Assembly (NCBI GenBank): GCA_028871595.1
Contig: JAGWMT010000018.1
Location: 1-23,139 of the forward strand
Source of the DNA: Elusimicrobiota bacterium
GTDB taxonomy: Bacteria > Elusimicrobiota > Elusimicrobia > UBA1565 > UBA9628
DNA length: 23,139 nucleotides
Direction: 5' to 3'
Shown here piece by piece: positions 1 through 6,809 of the stretch. Each line of letters opens with the position of its first letter. The first letter of the stretch is position 1. Made by a program: the position numbers and the translations under genes. The notes beneath the pieces are model-generated. The model worked only from the letters and a program-made list of their open reading frames with translations, did not search any database and was not told where the DNA came from.

Positions 1-485
1 AGGTCGGCGAGCGCCTGGCACGGATGGCCGCTGGCGGATTCCAGGTTGATCACCGGCACCGTCGAGTACTTGAGAAACGCCGTCAAAGGGAGTTCCTTCT
101 TGTCTTCTTCCCACGAACCGCCGGCCGGGAACGAGCGCAGCCCCAGCGCCGCGCAGAAGCGGCCCAGCACGGGGACGGCTTCCTTCAAGTGCTCCGCGGC
201 CGTCCCGTCCATCACGACGCCCTCGACGGATTCCATTCCCCAGGTTCCACCCGTGCCGCCGCCCAGGCTTAAGGTGATCGGATGACCGCCCAAGGATGCG
301 GTCGCGACCTCGCTGGAGACCTGGGTGCGCAGGGAGGGATTCATGTAGCAGAACGCCAGGCTCTTGCCGGCCAACGGAGCGTTCGTCGGAGAGGATTTCT
401 TGAGCGCCAACGCCGAATCGGCCAAGGCGAGGAGCTCCTCGCCGGTCAAATCTTTGAGATGAGTGAAGTGTTTGAGCTTATTCAC
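1..485 (-). CDS. argF': N-acetylornithine carbamoyltransferase, N-terminal part (cut by window edge)
   Basis: About 161 codons of the N-terminal, carbamoyl-phosphate-binding half of a transcarbamylase; the rest lies beyond base 1. The protein begins MNKLKHFTHL. It contains a phosphate-binding segment NPSLRTQVSSE, then VMDGTAAEHLKEAVPVLGRF, and VPVINLESASGHPCQALAD at the edge. The VMDG...EH...VLGR block and the VPVIN-E-...HPCQ block resemble the Xanthomonas N-acetylornithine transcarbamylase more than ordinary ArgF/OTC, so the expected reaction is N-acetylornithine plus carbamoyl phosphate to N-acetylcitrulline. The gene directly follows argD. A GTG at 494 overlaps the argD stop, but the GTG at 485 is preferred because it gives the family's short N-terminus; no good Shine-Dalgarno is seen for either. 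The usual R-T-R of the motif is R-T-Q here. A succinylornithine-type enzyme cannot be excluded. Confidence 0.85.
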   Translation of the reverse strand, partial: MNKLKHFTHLKDLTGEELLALADSALALKKSSPTNAPLAGKSLAFCYMNPSLRTQVSSEVATASLGGHPITLSLGGGTGGTWGMESVEGVVMDGTAAEHLKEAVPVLGRFCAALGLRSFPAGGSWEEDKKELPLTAFLKYSTVPVINLESASGHPCQALAD

Positions 486-490
486 GGAAT

Positions 491-1675
491 TCACCGGGCA
501 ACCGTCGGCGCCAACGGTTGTTCCTGGGCGAAAATCTCCGCGAGCGCGTCGCGGAGCATCTTGATTTCGGCCGCGCCCACCGTGAGCGGCGGGAGGAGGC
601 GGATCACGTTGGGATCGTCGGCTCCGCCGACGAGTATATTTTTGGCGAGCAAGGAGGCGCGCGTCGCCTTCGACGGCCGGTCCAGAACGATGCCTAGAAG
701 AAGTCCTTTCCCACGGATCTCGACGATCTGGGGGAATTGGAACGTCTCTCGGATCAACGCTTCCATGGCCGCGGCGTTCACCCAGAGTTTTTGATCCGTA
801 ATCGCTTTCAGCGTGGCGGTGATCGCGACGGAGGCCAGCGGGCCGCCGCCGAAGGTGGAACCAAGGGCACCCGGCTTCACTTTCTTGGCGACCTCCGGAA
901 CGGCCAAAACGGCGCCGGCCGGGACGCCCGACGCCAACGCCTTGGCGAAGGTTTGCATATGCGGCCGCGCGCCCCAGGCGTGGCGGGCGGAGCGGGCGCC
1001 GACGCGTCCCAAGCCGGTTTGGACCTCATCAAAAATCAGCAGCGCTCCGTGTCTTTCGCACAGGAGCTGCAAGCCCTTCAGGTAATCGCTCGTCGCCGTG
1101 GCGGCCCCTTGCACGCTCTGAATAGGTTCCAAAAGAAACGCGGCGGTGTTCCCGTCGATCGCGGCTTCCGCCGCGGGGAGGTCGCCAAACGCCACATGCA
1201 CGATGTCGGACCCGAGTCCGGAGAGGCCATTCCGGTATTTGGCGCCGGTCGCGGCGACCGCGGCGGCCGTGCGGCCATGAAAGCCGCCCTCCGCCGCGAC
1301 GACCTTGGCCCGGCCGGTGACCGAGCGCGCGATCCGCAATGCGTTCTCGTTGGCCTCGGCGCCGGAGTTGCAGAAGAAAACCTGCGAACCTTCCTCGCCG
1401 CAGAACTCAACCAGGGCTTTGGCCGCCTCGGCGCGGGCGCGATTATAGACGAGGTTGGAGTAGAAGAGTAATTTCTTGGACTGGGCCGCGATCGCGTCCG
1501 AAATTTCCCGGGGGCTATGGCCCAACGCCGCCACGGCGTGCCCGCCATAGAGGTCCAGATATTTATTCCCGTTTTCGTCCCACACATAACACCCCTCGCC
1601 GCGCTCCAGCGCGAAAGGGAACTTCTCGTAGGTGGGAAGGACGTAGGTGTCTTCCAGCGTCATGGATTCTTTCAT
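491..1675 (-). CDS. argD: Acetylornithine aminotransferase
   Basis: A 394-residue class-III PLP aminotransferase that converts N-acetylglutamate semialdehyde to N-acetylornithine. Visible landmarks are the N-terminal YDLYGGHAV-like segment (LDLYGGHAVAALGHS), the GGFHGRT motif, the cofactor-binding LLIFDEVQTGLGR, and TFAKALASG with Lys245 as the expected Schiff-base lysine. The C-terminus has VIRLLPPLT, typical of the family. The start is ATG 1675 (MKESMTLEDTY); a second ATG at 1663 is possible. The reading frame stays open upstream into argC, but that extension is arginine-rich and unlike the family. It begins 8 bases after the argC stop and its stop overlaps a possible GTG of argF', so it is an internal gene of the arginine operon. 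Confidence 0.95.
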   Translation of the reverse strand: MKESMTLEDTYVLPTYEKFPFALERGEGCYVWDENGNKYLDLYGGHAVAALGHSPREISDAIAAQSKKLLFYSNLVYNRARAEAAKALVEFCGEEGSQVFFCNSGAEANENALRIARSVTGRAKVVAAEGGFHGRTAAAVAATGAKYRNGLSGLGSDIVHVAFGDLPAAEAAIDGNTAAFLLEPIQSVQGAATATSDYLKGLQLLCERHGALLIFDEVQTGLGRVGARSARHAWGARPHMQTFAKALASGVPAGAVLAVPEVAKKVKPGALGSTFGGGPLASVAITATLKAITDQKLWVNAAAMEALIRETFQFPQIVEIRGKGLLLGIVLDRPSKATRASLLAKNILVGGADDPNVIRLLPPLTVGAAEIKMLRDALAEIFAQEQPLAPTVAR

Positions 1676-1683
1676 CGTCGGTC

Positions 1684-2715
1684 TCAGGGATAATGTCCGG
1701 CGAAGGCCAGGCCCTCGCTTTCGTTCCAGCCCATCATCACGTTCAGGTTCTGGACGGCCTGCCCGGACGCGCCCTTGACCAGGTTGTCGATGGCGGCGAT
1801 CACGCCGATGCGGCCCTCCGAGACGGTCACGAACACGTCGCAGTGGTTGCTGCCGTTGACCGCGTTCAAGGACGGCGGTTCGGTGACCAGGCGCACGAAG
1901 GTGCATCCTTTATAAGCGTCCCGGTACAGGTCCAGGACCTTCTTCTCGGTCCAGCCCTTGGGCAGGTCCACCTGGCATACCGCGTAGATGCCGCGCGCGA
2001 ACGGGCCGGAGATGGGGATCAGGGACAACTTGAGATCGGTGCCGCCGGACAGGCGGTCCAGGATCTGCTGGACCTCGGGCACGTGCTGATGGACGAAGGG
2101 CTTGTACGCGCGCAGGTTGGCGTGGCGCGTGGGGTGGTGGGTGATCACCGACGGCGACGCGCCGGAGCCCGACGAGCCGGTCACGGCCGTGACGGAGACG
2201 GTCCCGGTGATTTTTCCCTTGGCCAGCGGCCCCAGGGCCAAGGCGGTGGCCGTGGCGAAGCAGCCGGGATTGGCGACCCAGCGGGATTTCGCGATCTCGC
2301 TGCGGTTGAGCTCCACCAGGCCGTAGGCGAACTTTTTCAGCAGCGCCGGGGCCTTGTGCTCGCGCGTGTACCAGCGCGGATAAAGCTCCGCGTCGCGCAG
2401 GCGGAAGTCGCCGGACAGGTCGATGAGGCGCAAGCGCGGGCCGGTCTCGGCCAGGATGGCGGGGACGTTGCTCATCGCGTCGCCGTGGCCGCCGGCCAGG
2501 AACAGGCAGTCCAGCTTCGAGTAGTCCAGCTTGCGGGTGAACGACAGGTCGGTGCGCCCGCGCAGGTTCGGATGCGCCAGGAACACCGGCTGGCCGGGAA
2601 AGGTCCCCGACGTGGCCGCCGCGATCTCCACCTTGGGATGGCCCAGCAGGAGGCGGATCAACTCCCCGCCCGCGAAGCCCGCCCCGCCTTCGATGCCGAC
2701 CTTTATCTTCTTCAT
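1684..2715 (-). CDS. argC: N-acetyl-gamma-glutamyl-phosphate reductase
   Basis: A 343-residue NADPH-dependent reductase that turns N-acetylglutamyl phosphate into the semialdehyde. The N-terminus KVGIEGGAGFAGGELIRLL is the Rossmann dinucleotide-binding turn. VANPGCFATA carries the catalytic cysteine at about residue 152. The HHPTRHANLRAYKPF and HQHVPEV segments follow, with GSNHCDVFV near the C-terminus. The start ATG 2715 overlaps the stop of the upstream P-loop gene in an ATGA junction, so translation is probably coupled. Downstream, argD follows after 8 bases. Length and motifs are normal for ArgC. Confidence 0.96.
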   Translation of the reverse strand: MKKIKVGIEGGAGFAGGELIRLLLGHPKVEIAAATSGTFPGQPVFLAHPNLRGRTDLSFTRKLDYSKLDCLFLAGGHGDAMSNVPAILAETGPRLRLIDLSGDFRLRDAELYPRWYTREHKAPALLKKFAYGLVELNRSEIAKSRWVANPGCFATATALALGPLAKGKITGTVSVTAVTGSSGSGASPSVITHHPTRHANLRAYKPFVHQHVPEVQQILDRLSGGTDLKLSLIPISGPFARGIYAVCQVDLPKGWTEKKVLDLYRDAYKGCTFVRLVTEPPSLNAVNGSNHCDVFVTVSEGRIGVIAAIDNLVKGASGQAVQNLNVMMGWNESEGLAFAGHYP

Positions 2716-3764
2716 GCCCTCGCTCCCGCGAACACGGAGTCCTCGACGAACTTGCCCAGCAAGTCGTATTCGATGCGCGCGTTCATCGCCCGCACGCCGA
2801 TCTTGTTCTCGATGAACTCCTTGCCGACCGCGTTGTCCGTGGCCGGGCCGGAGATCAGGTCCACGCGGCGTTTGAACGTATTTTTGAATAATTCGACGGC
2901 GCCCCAGGCCGCGACGGGATCGTTGGCGCACATGATGTGCGCCGATCCGGCGTTCATCAACTCATCGTCGTGCAATATTTCCTGAACGCCGTACTCTCCC
3001 AGGATGCCGTCGCCCAGCTCGATGACCAACACGTCGGGCTCTTCCTTATTGAGCGCGTTGATCAGTCCTTTGGCCACGGGAACCGAGACTTTGCCCGTGG
3101 TGGACACCACGCCGGCGTCCGTGAACGAAAGGCTTTTGATCGCGCCCCGATCCACCATGCTCATCGTGTCGCGCAGGAGCGAGACGCCGGTCAGCTTCGC
3201 GCCGCAGACCTTGTAGCCTTTGCGCGCCAGGTAGCGGATCACCTCGCCGCAGGCGAACGTCTTGCCGGCATTCATACACGTTCCGGCCACGTAAACGATC
3301 GGCGCGGAATTTTCCAGCTTGTCCGCCCACGGGATCGCTCCGGTCATGATCGAGGCGGGGACTCCCACGCGCTCTCCCAGATGAGGGAACGAAAGGATCT
3401 GACCGAGAACCTCGGCCTGCAGCGGTTTCCCCAATTCGAGATTCACCGACGTGCACTTGCCGATGACGCCGCCCAGATTCAAGACGTCCAAGCGGTCGCC
3501 GACCTTGATGCCGGCGGGGACGACACCGGCGTACCCACGGAGAGCCCGGCGTGTACCGAGAACGGCCGCGATGATATCTCCGTCGTTAAGGCCGATCATG
3601 CGGCCGTAAACGTCTTCGACCTGGTTGTAGACCGTCTTCGTTCCGTGGATCCGCACCGCCAGGACGTTCCCTTCCTGGGCTTGGATGACGTCGGAGAGCA
3701 ACACTTCGCGCGGGATGCGCGCGTTGCGCGTCACGGACGCGATCTTATCGAGGGTGACTTTCAT
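2712..3764 (-). CDS. Uncharacterised P-loop protein embedded in the arginine operon
   Basis: A 350-residue protein with two parts. Residues 1 to about 155 look beta-rich (GDIIAAVLGTRRALRGYAG, IKVGDRLDVLNLGGVIGKCTS). Residues from about 155 on form an NTPase-like domain with VYVAGTCMNAGKT, a P-loop of GxxxxxGKT form (G161-T169, Lys168), and a later DVLVIELGDGILGEYGVQE strand that could be a Walker B-like or ligand loop. The domain order and these loops recall dethiobiotin-synthetase-like folds and the DUF1611/DgcN family (D-glutamate N-acetyltransferase), but this is a resemblance by eye, not an identification. The start ATG 3764 overlaps the argG stop (ATGA) and its own stop overlaps the argC start (ATGA), so it is a tightly coupled member of the arginine operon. 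There is no signal peptide or membrane segment. Its function is unknown. Confidence 0.85.
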   Translation of the reverse strand: MKVTLDKIASVTRNARIPREVLLSDVIQAQEGNVLAVRIHGTKTVYNQVEDVYGRMIGLNDGDIIAAVLGTRRALRGYAGVVPAGIKVGDRLDVLNLGGVIGKCTSVNLELGKPLQAEVLGQILSFPHLGERVGVPASIMTGAIPWADKLENSAPIVYVAGTCMNAGKTFACGEVIRYLARKGYKVCGAKLTGVSLLRDTMSMVDRGAIKSLSFTDAGVVSTTGKVSVPVAKGLINALNKEEPDVLVIELGDGILGEYGVQEILHDDELMNAGSAHIMCANDPVAAWGAVELFKNTFKRRVDLISGPATDNAVGKEFIENKIGVRAMNARIEYDLLGKFVEDSVFAGARA

Positions 3765-4990
3765 GCGGCGCTCCCGGCGGTCTCCGGCGTCTTCTCGCCG
3801 CGCGCGTGCGCGCGCGCGGCCAAAGTCATGGGCAGGGCGTGCAGCTTGGCGAAGCCCGCGGCCTCCGGTCCCGTCCACAATCGGGTCGTCTCGCCGTAGG
3901 TGGCGGCGCCGGCGACCATGCTGTACGGGCTCTTCACGCCCGTGACGTCGAAATGCCCGGCGCGCAGGCGCAGGCGCGCCTCGCCGGTCACGGCCTCCTG
4001 GCTGGAGGCGATCATGGCTTCGATGTCGCGCATGACGGGGTCGAAGTACAGGCCCTCGTGGAGCATCTGGCCGTAGAACTCGCCGATGTGGTTCTTCCAG
4101 AACACCTGCCAGCGGGTCAGCACCAGCTTCTCCAGCTCGTTGTGCGCGGCGATCAGCATCAGCGGCGCCGGCGCCTCGAAGGCGATGCGGCCCTTGATGC
4201 CCAGGATGGTGTCGCCCATGTGGATGCCGCGGCCGACGGCGTACGTCCGCCCCAGTACGTGAAGCGCCTGGACGAGGGACACGCCATCAAGCTTCTTGCC
4301 GTCGAGAGACACCGGCACGCCCTTTTCGAAGCCCACCACGACGTCTTGGCCTTGAGCCGGCGCCTTCTCCGACGCGGAAGGGAACGCCGAGTCGGGGACT
4401 TCCGTCCACGGATCGTGCGTGGCGCCGCCGCCGACCGTGGTTCCCCACAGCCCGGCGTTCACGGAGTACGACACCGTCTTGGCCGGCACCGGCACGCCGA
4501 ATTTCGCGAGATAATCGGTTTCCTGCTGGCGCGACCAGCCGAGGTCACGGATCGGCGTGTGAACCTTTACATTAGGAAGCAATACCTGGAAAACGGCGTC
4601 GAAGCGGACCTGGTCGTTGCCCGCTCCCGTGGAGCCGTGGGAGACGCCGTCCGCGCCGACCTCGCGGGCCACGCGCGCCACCACCTCGGCCTGGAGCACG
4701 CGCTCGGCGGAGACGGACAGCGGGTAGGCCCGGCCGCGCAGGATGTTGCCCTGGATCAGCGGCACGGCGAAGCGGGAGAACACCTCGGCGCGCCCGTCGA
4801 TGGTCCGGTGCGCAATCGCCCCCAGGGACTTGGAGCGCGCCGCGATGGCGGTTAATTCCTCGGGACCGAAGCCGCCGGTGTCCACCGTGACGGTGAGCAC
4901 GTCGGCGTTGAGCTCCTTCTGCAGCCAGAGCACGCAGAACGTGGTGTCCAGTCCGCCGCTGAAGGCGAGGACGATCTTGGGCTTCTTCAT
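3761..4990 (-). CDS. argG: Argininosuccinate synthase
   Basis: A 409-residue enzyme that joins citrulline and aspartate using ATP. The N-terminal PP-loop is AFSGGLDTTFC, followed by VDTGGFGPEEL; this GGF/GGV version is the type seen in Bacteroidetes and Xanthomonas ArgG rather than the E. coli or Bacillus type. SHGSTGAGNDQVRFD is the substrate-binding block, with Ala where many homologues have Lys. SVNAGLWGTTVGGG and GRTYAVGRGIHMGDTILGIKGR follow. The start ATG 4990 sits one base after the argR stop, with AAGGAT about 12-17 bases upstream inside argR. Its stop overlaps the next ATG. With argF' in the operon, citrulline would come from N-acetylcitrulline after deacetylation; no deacetylase gene is seen here. 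Confidence 0.96.
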   Translation of the reverse strand: MKKPKIVLAFSGGLDTTFCVLWLQKELNADVLTVTVDTGGFGPEELTAIAARSKSLGAIAHRTIDGRAEVFSRFAVPLIQGNILRGRAYPLSVSAERVLQAEVVARVAREVGADGVSHGSTGAGNDQVRFDAVFQVLLPNVKVHTPIRDLGWSRQQETDYLAKFGVPVPAKTVSYSVNAGLWGTTVGGGATHDPWTEVPDSAFPSASEKAPAQGQDVVVGFEKGVPVSLDGKKLDGVSLVQALHVLGRTYAVGRGIHMGDTILGIKGRIAFEAPAPLMLIAAHNELEKLVLTRWQVFWKNHIGEFYGQMLHEGLYFDPVMRDIEAMIASSQEAVTGEARLRLRAGHFDVTGVKSPYSMVAGAATYGETTRLWTGPEAAGFAKLHALPMTLAARAHARGEKTPETAGSAA

Positions 4991-4991
4991 A

Positions 4992-5453
4992 TCAGTGGGC
5001 CATCCTTGTTTCCAGGAATTCGACGAGCTTCTTCTGCGCCGCGCCGGAGTCCGACGCCACGAACACCGTGTCGTCCCCGGCCAAAGTCCCGACCAGTCCC
5101 GTCATGTTCAAACCGTCCAGCACCAGGCCCACGCGCGGCGCGGCGCCCGTGTCGCAGCGCACCACCGTCAGGTTCGGCCCGGCCGCGACCACCCGACGCA
5201 CGAAGGTGCGCAGGGGCATCTCGGGGTCGGCGGCGCCGCCTTCGGCGGTCGCGGCCTTGTACGCGCCGCCCGCCTTGATCAGGCCCAGCTCGGCGATGTC
5301 GCGCGAGATGGAGACCTGGGTGGCGGGGATGCCGCGTTTTTTAAGCGCCCGCACCAGGTCGTTCTGGGTGGAGACCTCCTCCTGGGAGACGGCCTCCAGG
5401 ATGGCGGTCTGGCGGGCGGACTTGCGGTCCTCGCGTGTCGCATATTTATTCAT
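4992..5453 (-). CDS. argR: Arginine repressor ArgR
   Basis: A 153-residue ArgR/AhrC regulator heading the arginine operon. The N-terminal winged helix ends in the family signature VSISRDIAELGLIK. The C-terminal oligomerisation and arginine-binding domain holds GLVGTLAGDDTVFVA, matching the GTIAGDDT signature. It is expected to form an arginine-responsive hexamer that represses its own operon. The start ATG 5453 gives a normal N-terminus (MNKYATREDRKSARQ). The promoter and an ARG-box-like operator lie immediately upstream, and the predicted transcript has almost no leader and no Shine-Dalgarno. The start context ATGAATAAATAT is also unusually AT-rich for this region. Confidence 0.95.
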   Translation of the reverse strand: MNKYATREDRKSARQTAILEAVSQEEVSTQNDLVRALKKRGIPATQVSISRDIAELGLIKAGGAYKAATAEGGAADPEMPLRTFVRRVVAAGPNLTVVRCDTGAAPRVGLVLDGLNMTGLVGTLAGDDTVFVASDSGAAQKKLVEFLETRMAH

Positions 5454-5492
5454 ATCTATGAATAATTATACATAACCGGCCGCGCGCGTCAA
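5439..5492 (-). promoter_or_regulatory. argR promoter with overlapping ARG-box operator
   Basis: On the minus strand, TTGACG (5492-5487), a 16-base spacer and TATAAT (5470-5465) form a strong sigma70-type promoter. Over the -10, TGTAT-AATT-ATTCA (5472-5459) matches the ARG-box core TGAAT-WWWW-ATTCA with one mismatch. A second, weaker half-matched box (TGAATAAATATGCG, 5452-5439) starts 20 bases on and covers the start codon. A perfect 8+2+8 palindrome, TATTCATA-GA-TATGAATA, spans 5464-5447. The predicted transcription start is near 5458, about 5 bases before the ATG. Repression by ArgR through RNA polymerase exclusion is the natural reading. Confidence 0.75.
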
Positions 5493-5495
5493 GCG

Positions 5496-5514
5496 AAAAA
5501 ATTCCGCGGGCGGA
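5496..5514 (-). terminator. Weak rho-independent terminator after cbpM
   Basis: Directly after the cbpM stop codon the minus strand reads TCCGCCCGCGGA followed by ATTTTTT. The stem is only 4 bp with a 4-base loop, but the T-run is good and it separates cbpM from the argR promoter just downstream. Confidence 0.35.
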
Positions 5515-5781
5515 TTATTCGCCGGCGTGCGGGCGGTGGAGGTCGCGCAGGAGCGCGTCCCGCTGCTCGAGCAGATCCACGATCAGCGAGCCGGCGAAGA
5601 CGTCCAGCGTCAACGCGTCGCAGAGACGGCGCAGGCGCCGCAGGCGGGCGAGCTGCGCGGCCGAGATTTCCGGCTCCCCGACGATCAGGACGCCGTGGCG
5701 GACGCAGTCCCGAAGGAACTCCGCGTCCACTCCCAATTGCCCGGCCAGGAGGCGGAACTCTTCGTTCGGATCCCGCTTCAT
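5515..5781 (-). CDS. cbpM: CbpM-type chaperone modulator (MerR-like)
   Basis: An 88-residue protein with a winged-helix-like start. It shows the CbpM pattern of a conserved FLRDCVRHGVL segment, EPEISAAQLARLRRLRRL and LTLDVFAGSLIVDLLEQRDALL. CbpM proteins bind the J-domain of CbpA and inhibit its co-chaperone activity; a DNA-binding role is not expected despite the MerR-like fold. The ATG at 5781 overlaps the stop of the upstream J-protein gene (ATGA), so the pair is translationally coupled, the usual cbpA-cbpM arrangement. A short hairpin and T-run follow its stop. Confidence 0.85.
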   Translation of the reverse strand: MKRDPNEEFRLLAGQLGVDAEFLRDCVRHGVLIVGEPEISAAQLARLRRLRRLCDALTLDVFAGSLIVDLLEQRDALLRDLHRPHAGE

Positions 5782-6761
5782 GACGACGCCTCCTTCAGGT
5801 CGCGGTAGATCTTCTCCAGACGCTCCCCGGAGACGTCGGGGATGTCGATGCGCACCGCCGCGCGCAGGTCGCCGCGGCCGCCTCCTTCGCGGCCCAAGCC
5901 TTTTCCGGCGACGCGCAGGACGCGGCCCGAATGCGTTCCGGCGGGAATCTTGATCCGCACGGTTCCTTCCAACGTGGGCACGGAGGCTTCGCCGCCCAGC
6001 GCGGCGATCCAGGGCATGACGGTCACCGAAGTCTCCAGATCGGAGTCGGCGATCTTGAAATCCGGATGGGGGAGGAGGCGGATGCGCAGGTAAAGGTCCC
6101 CGGGCTCGCCGCCCGGCGCCTCGGATCCCTGACCGCGCAGGCGCAGCTTCATCCCGTCATGGACGGCGGCGGGCAGGCGCGCGGTGATGGTCCGGGGGCG
6201 CGTGATCTCGCCCACGCCGCCGCAGTTCGCGCAGAAGCCGCGTCCGCTGCGGCCCGTGCCGCCGCACACCGGGCACACGGCGGGGACGTTCAGGGTGATC
6301 TGCTTCTCGCCCCCGCGCACCGCGTCCTCCAGGGAGAGCGGCATCTCCGCCTCCACGTCCTGCCCTTTGCGCGGGCCGCGCGGAGCGGCGCGGCCGGAAC
6401 CGTACCCCTCGCCCCCGTAGAGATTTTCGAAGAAATCGCTGAAGCCGGAGAAGCCGCCGTCGGTTTCGCCTCCGCGCCCGGCCGGGCGCGGCCGGCGCGG
6501 GGATTCCTGGGCCGGCTCGGGGCCGCGTTCCCAGTCGGCGCCGTACTGGTCGTACTTCGCCTTCTTCTCGGGATTGGAGAGCACCTCGTACGCCTCGTTG
6601 ATCTCCTTGAATTTCGCGGAGGCCGCGGCTTTCTTGTCCTCGGGGTGGAGGTCGGGGTGATGGAGCTTGGCCAGGCGGCGATAGGCGGCCTTGACCTCGT
6701 CTGGGGAGGTTTCTTTCTTGACGCCCAGCACCGCGTAGTAGTCCTTGAAGCCGCCGGCCAT
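5778..6761 (-). CDS. cbpA: DnaJ/CbpA-type J-domain co-chaperone with reduced zinc finger
   Basis: A 327-residue Hsp40 that should stimulate DnaK. The J-domain is residues 1-70 (DYYAVLGV, LHHPDLHPED with the HPD triad, YEVLSNPEKKAKYDQYG). A Gly/Phe-rich stretch follows (GGFSGFSDFFENLYGG). The C-terminal substrate domains are interrupted by CPVCGGTG and CANCGGVG, that is two CxxCxGxG-type motifs where DnaJ has four and CbpA has none. The C-terminus VPTLEGTVRIKIPAGTHSGRVLRV is the CTD-II pattern. The start ATG 6761 (MAGGFKDYY) matches the short N-terminus of CbpA; ATG 6776 is an alternative. The open frame continues far upstream antisense to the TPR gene, but that part is not protein-like. It is coupled to cbpM. 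No CIRCE or heat-shock promoter was recognised. Confidence 0.9.
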   Translation of the reverse strand: MAGGFKDYYAVLGVKKETSPDEVKAAYRRLAKLHHPDLHPEDKKAAASAKFKEINEAYEVLSNPEKKAKYDQYGADWERGPEPAQESPRRPRPAGRGGETDGGFSGFSDFFENLYGGEGYGSGRAAPRGPRKGQDVEAEMPLSLEDAVRGGEKQITLNVPAVCPVCGGTGRSGRGFCANCGGVGEITRPRTITARLPAAVHDGMKLRLRGQGSEAPGGEPGDLYLRIRLLPHPDFKIADSDLETSVTVMPWIAALGGEASVPTLEGTVRIKIPAGTHSGRVLRVAGKGLGREGGGRGDLRAAVRIDIPDVSGERLEKIYRDLKEASS

Positions 6762-6774
6762 ATCGAAACTGAGC

Positions 6775-6798
6775 ATAGTAAATACGCGGGGATATTCT
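6775..6798. promoter_or_regulatory. Divergent -10 candidates for cbpA and the TPR gene
   Basis: Minus-strand TACTAT (6780-6775) lies 13 bases before the cbpA ATG at 6761, and plus-strand TATTCT (6793-6798) lies 11 bases before the TPR ATG at 6810. Neither has a clear -35 and neither gene has a Shine-Dalgarno. If they are used, both transcripts would have leaders of about 5-6 bases. Weak evidence alone. Confidence 0.3.
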
Positions 6799-6809
6799 AG
6801 AATGACGCC

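Noticed and set aside
1676..1906. N-terminal extension of ArgD
   Set aside because: It overlaps the argC 3' end out of frame and its residues are Arg/Gly-rich; ArgD proteins start near MTLEDTY.
1339..2985. Long plus-strand open frame antisense to argD, argC and the P-loop gene
   Set aside because: It is rich in Arg, Gly, Ala and Asp-His with no domain, and lies opposite clearly conserved genes; a by-product of high GC.
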